Assembly (NCBI GenBank): GCA_025357895.1 | Contig: JANYLL010000084.1 | Span: 1-35,031, forward strand | Length of the DNA: 35,031 nucleotides | Reading direction: 5' to 3' | From: Ignavibacteriota bacterium | Lineage (GTDB): Bacteria > Bacteroidota > Ignavibacteria > Palsa-1295 | Part shown: piece after piece, positions 33,184-35,031 of the stretch | Layout of the letters: every line of letters begins with the position of its first letter | Numbering within the stretch: the stretch's first letter is position 1 | The notes under the pieces: generated by a model | Seen by the model: the letters and a program-made list of their open reading frames with translations, nothing else | Told to the model about the DNA's origin: nothing | Databases searched by the model: none | Program-made: the position numbers and the translations under genes

Positions 33184-35031
33184 ATGATCGCACTCGAACA
33201 TCTTGCAGTACAATTCGGCGGAAAGTATCTTTTCCGCGATGTGACCTTTACTATCCGAATCGGTGATCGCGTCGGGCTTATCGGTCCTAATGGCGCTGGT
33301 AAATCCACGATGATGAAGATCATTGCCGGTTTTCAGAGTCCAGAAGAAGGCGAAGTCCAGATTCCTCGTGATTATACACTTGGTTATCTGCCTCAGGAGC
33401 CAACGCTTGAAGAAGGAGCATTAGACCGTAGCATTCTGGCTGAAGCACTTCGTTCGAAAGAAGACCTGCTGGCAATTACTGAAGAACTTGAAGTTGTTCA
33501 GCAGGCATTAACTGATGATTCTGACGACCATGAATCACAGGCATATCATGACTTGCTCGATAGATTCGGAGAGCTTCATCATAAATTTGAAGATTTAGGT
33601 GGATTCACCATAGAGGCAGAATCTGCAAAGGTCCTAGCCGGACTTGGATTTACTGAAAAAGATTTCGAACGACCGCTTCGTGAATTCTCAGGAGGCTGGC
33701 AGATGAGAGTTTTGCTTGCAAAGCAGCTCATAAAACGACCTGATATACTTCTTCTTGATGAACCGACAAACCATCTTGATCTTGAGAGTATGATGTGGCT
33801 TGAAGAATTCCTAAACGGCTACGAAGGTTCAATGCTGCTTATTTCGCATGACAGAAAATTTTTGAATGATGTTACGGGGAGAACTGCTGAGATTTCTCCT
33901 GGCGGCAAATGCGAAGTTTTCCCTGGCAATTACGACTATTACGAAAAAGCCAAAGCCGAACGCGAAGCATTGCTTGAAGCGCAATCGGCAACTCTTGATC
34001 TAAGAAGAAAAGAACTTGAGAGATTCGTCGAGCGATTCAAATCGAAGGCTTCGAAAGCTAAGCAGGCGCAGTCCCGCGTAAAAATGCTTGAGCGTATGGA
34101 GCGCGTTGAACTTGCTTCAAAAGCTCCGAGTGTTCACTTCTCCTTCCCTACTGCTCAGCAATCCGGGCGAACTCCATTCGAAATCGAGGATGCAGCAAAG
34201 AGCTATGACGGAGTTCGTGATATTTTTTCTCATTGCGATCTTCGCATTGAGCGCGGCGAACGAATTGCCTTCCTCGGAAAAAATGGCGAGGGAAAAACGA
34301 CGATGGGTAAAATTCTCGCTGGCTCCGAAGAATTTACAAAAGGCGCATTAAAGTTAGGGCATAACGTGACCATCGGATATTATGCTCAGCATCAGGCTGA
34401 TGATCTTGATCCGAAACTTACAGTACTTGAAACAGTTGATTCACTTGCCAGAGCTTCCTTCTTCAATGGTGGCGAAAAAAATGGCATCAATTATACTGAA
34501 GGTCAGCTTCGCAGTTTGCTTGGCGCATTCTTATTCCGCGGCGATGATGTTTTTAAGCAGGTACGAGTCTTATCCGGCGGTGAGAAATCACGCCTTGCAA
34601 TTGCCAAGATGTTACTTGAGCCTTGCAATACCCTCATCCTCGATGAGCCAACGAACCATCTTGACATGCGTTCGAAGGAAGTATTGAAACAGGCTATCAT
34701 GGCATTCGAGGGTACGGTAATTGTTATCAGCCATGATCGCGATTTCCTTGAAGATCTTGTTGAGCGCATCATTACTTTTGGTAAAGGCGTAGTTAAAGAT
34801 TATATGGGTTCGCTTGAGCAATATCTCGATGAACTCCATGAGACAGAGCTTGCACGCATCAGAGGAAAGAAAACATTTAAAGATGAAAAGCCAAAACAGC
34901 AAGTTATTGAGAAAAATGAACCGGCAAAAAACGGCAAAGAAGATAAGCGCTCAAAAGCAGAGAATCGTAATGCCAATTCCCAAAAGGAAAAACCTCTGAG
35001 AAATAAGATCAAAAAGATCGAAGATGAAATT
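33184..35031 (+). CDS. ABC-F family ATPase (3' truncated)
   Basis: Soluble protein with two ABC ATPase domains and no membrane segments, as in ABC-F translation factors (EttA, Uup, YbiT, YheS and resistance types) that bind the ribosomal E site. 616 codons are present and the frame runs off the window. The first ATPase has Walker A GPNGAGKST (34-42), signature FSGGW (168-172) and Walker B LLLDEPTNHLD (189-199). The second has GKNGEGKTT (365-373), LSGGEK (463-468) and LILDEPTNHLD (484-494). The linker of about 245-320, rich in Lys, Glu and Arg, matches the P-site tRNA-interacting coiled-coil region. The C-terminal tail is charged and leads into what may be a Uup-like coiled coil. A TAA immediately precedes ATG 33184 in frame, which fixes the start. 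Divergent from the giant gene. The subfamily cannot be fixed without the C-terminus. Confidence 0.95.
   Translation, partial: MIALEHLAVQFGGKYLFRDVTFTIRIGDRVGLIGPNGAGKSTMMKIIAGFQSPEEGEVQIPRDYTLGYLPQEPTLEEGALDRSILAEALRSKEDLLAITEELEVVQQALTDDSDDHESQAYHDLLDRFGELHHKFEDLGGFTIEAESAKVLAGLGFTEKDFERPLREFSGGWQMRVLLAKQLIKRPDILLLDEPTNHLDLESMMWLEEFLNGYEGSMLLISHDRKFLNDVTGRTAEISPGGKCEVFPGNYDYYEKAKAEREALLEAQSATLDLRRKELERFVERFKSKASKAKQAQSRVKMLERMERVELASKAPSVHFSFPTAQQSGRTPFEIEDAAKSYDGVRDIFSHCDLRIERGERIAFLGKNGEGKTTMGKILAGSEEFTKGALKLGHNVTIGYYAQHQADDLDPKLTVLETVDSLARASFFNGGEKNGINYTEGQLRSLLGAFLFRGDDVFKQVRVLSGGEKSRLAIAKMLLEPCNTLILDEPTNHLDMRSKEVLKQAIMAFEGTVIVISHDRDFLEDLVERIITFGKGVVKDYMGSLEQYLDELHETELARIRGKKTFKDEKPKQQVIEKNEPAKNGKEDKRSKAENRNANSQKEKPLRNKIKKIEDEI

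Noticed and set aside
1..35031. CRISPR arrays, insertion sequences, prophage or integrase genes
   Set aside because: No direct-repeat/spacer array, transposase DDE motif or phage structural gene was found on either strand.

Overview
The window comes from a moderately AT-rich bacterial chromosome and carries 16 protein genes (two cut by the window edges), one tRNA and several palindromic elements. Two secreted proteins end in type IX secretion (Por) sorting domains. There is a TANFOR-like giant surface protein, Shine-Dalgarno sequences are mostly weak, and several upstream regions contain the Bacteroidota -7 motif TAnnTTTG. Together these point to the Bacteroidota-Chlorobiota (FCB) group. A deep lineage such as Kapaibacteriota or Ignavibacteria fits best, but that finer placement is inference.

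Layout. 1-3204 (+): 5'-truncated AddA/RecB-like helicase-nuclease, its stop one base from the convergent stop of the next block. 3206-7311 (-): tRNA-Leu(CAG), a CDF metal transporter with a triplicated C-terminal domain, a succinate dehydrogenase flavoprotein gene without sdhB or sdhC, and a small exported protein whose start overlaps the sdhA stop. 7457-10447 (+): membrane fatty acid desaturase and arginine decarboxylase speA, whose 3' end overlaps convergent smc (10404-13946, -) by 44 bp. 14078-19435 (+): a degenerate HisA-like TIM barrel, a 1177-residue T9SS-exported Asp-box propeller protein and an RmlD-like reductase. 19525-22963 (-): a Kelch-repeat T9SS protein and a stand-alone fusA (EF-G). 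23175-24622 (+): a translationally coupled exported protein and a DUF421/YetF membrane protein. 24699-32902 (-): an 8.2-kb two-gene unit, first a 1980-residue TANFOR-like exported protein and then an exported fibronectin type III protein, joined by an ATGA overlap and preceded by a candidate promoter and a good ribosome binding site. 33184-end (+): ABC-F ATPase cut by the window edge.

Housekeeping genes (addA-like, sdhA, speA, smc, fusA, ABC-F) are interleaved with export-directed genes (six with signal peptides). No phage, transposase, CRISPR or defence island is visible. The least explained items are the TANFOR-like/Fn3 pair, the HisA-like protein lacking the usual first catalytic Asp, the triple C-terminal-domain CDF transporter, the DUF6624-like/YetF pair, and three unrelated families of intergenic palindromes. 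One palindrome doubles as the fusA terminator and another is a double inverted BIME-like unit. No gene-free stretch exceeds 300 bases; the longest, 32903-33183, is described with its promoter.
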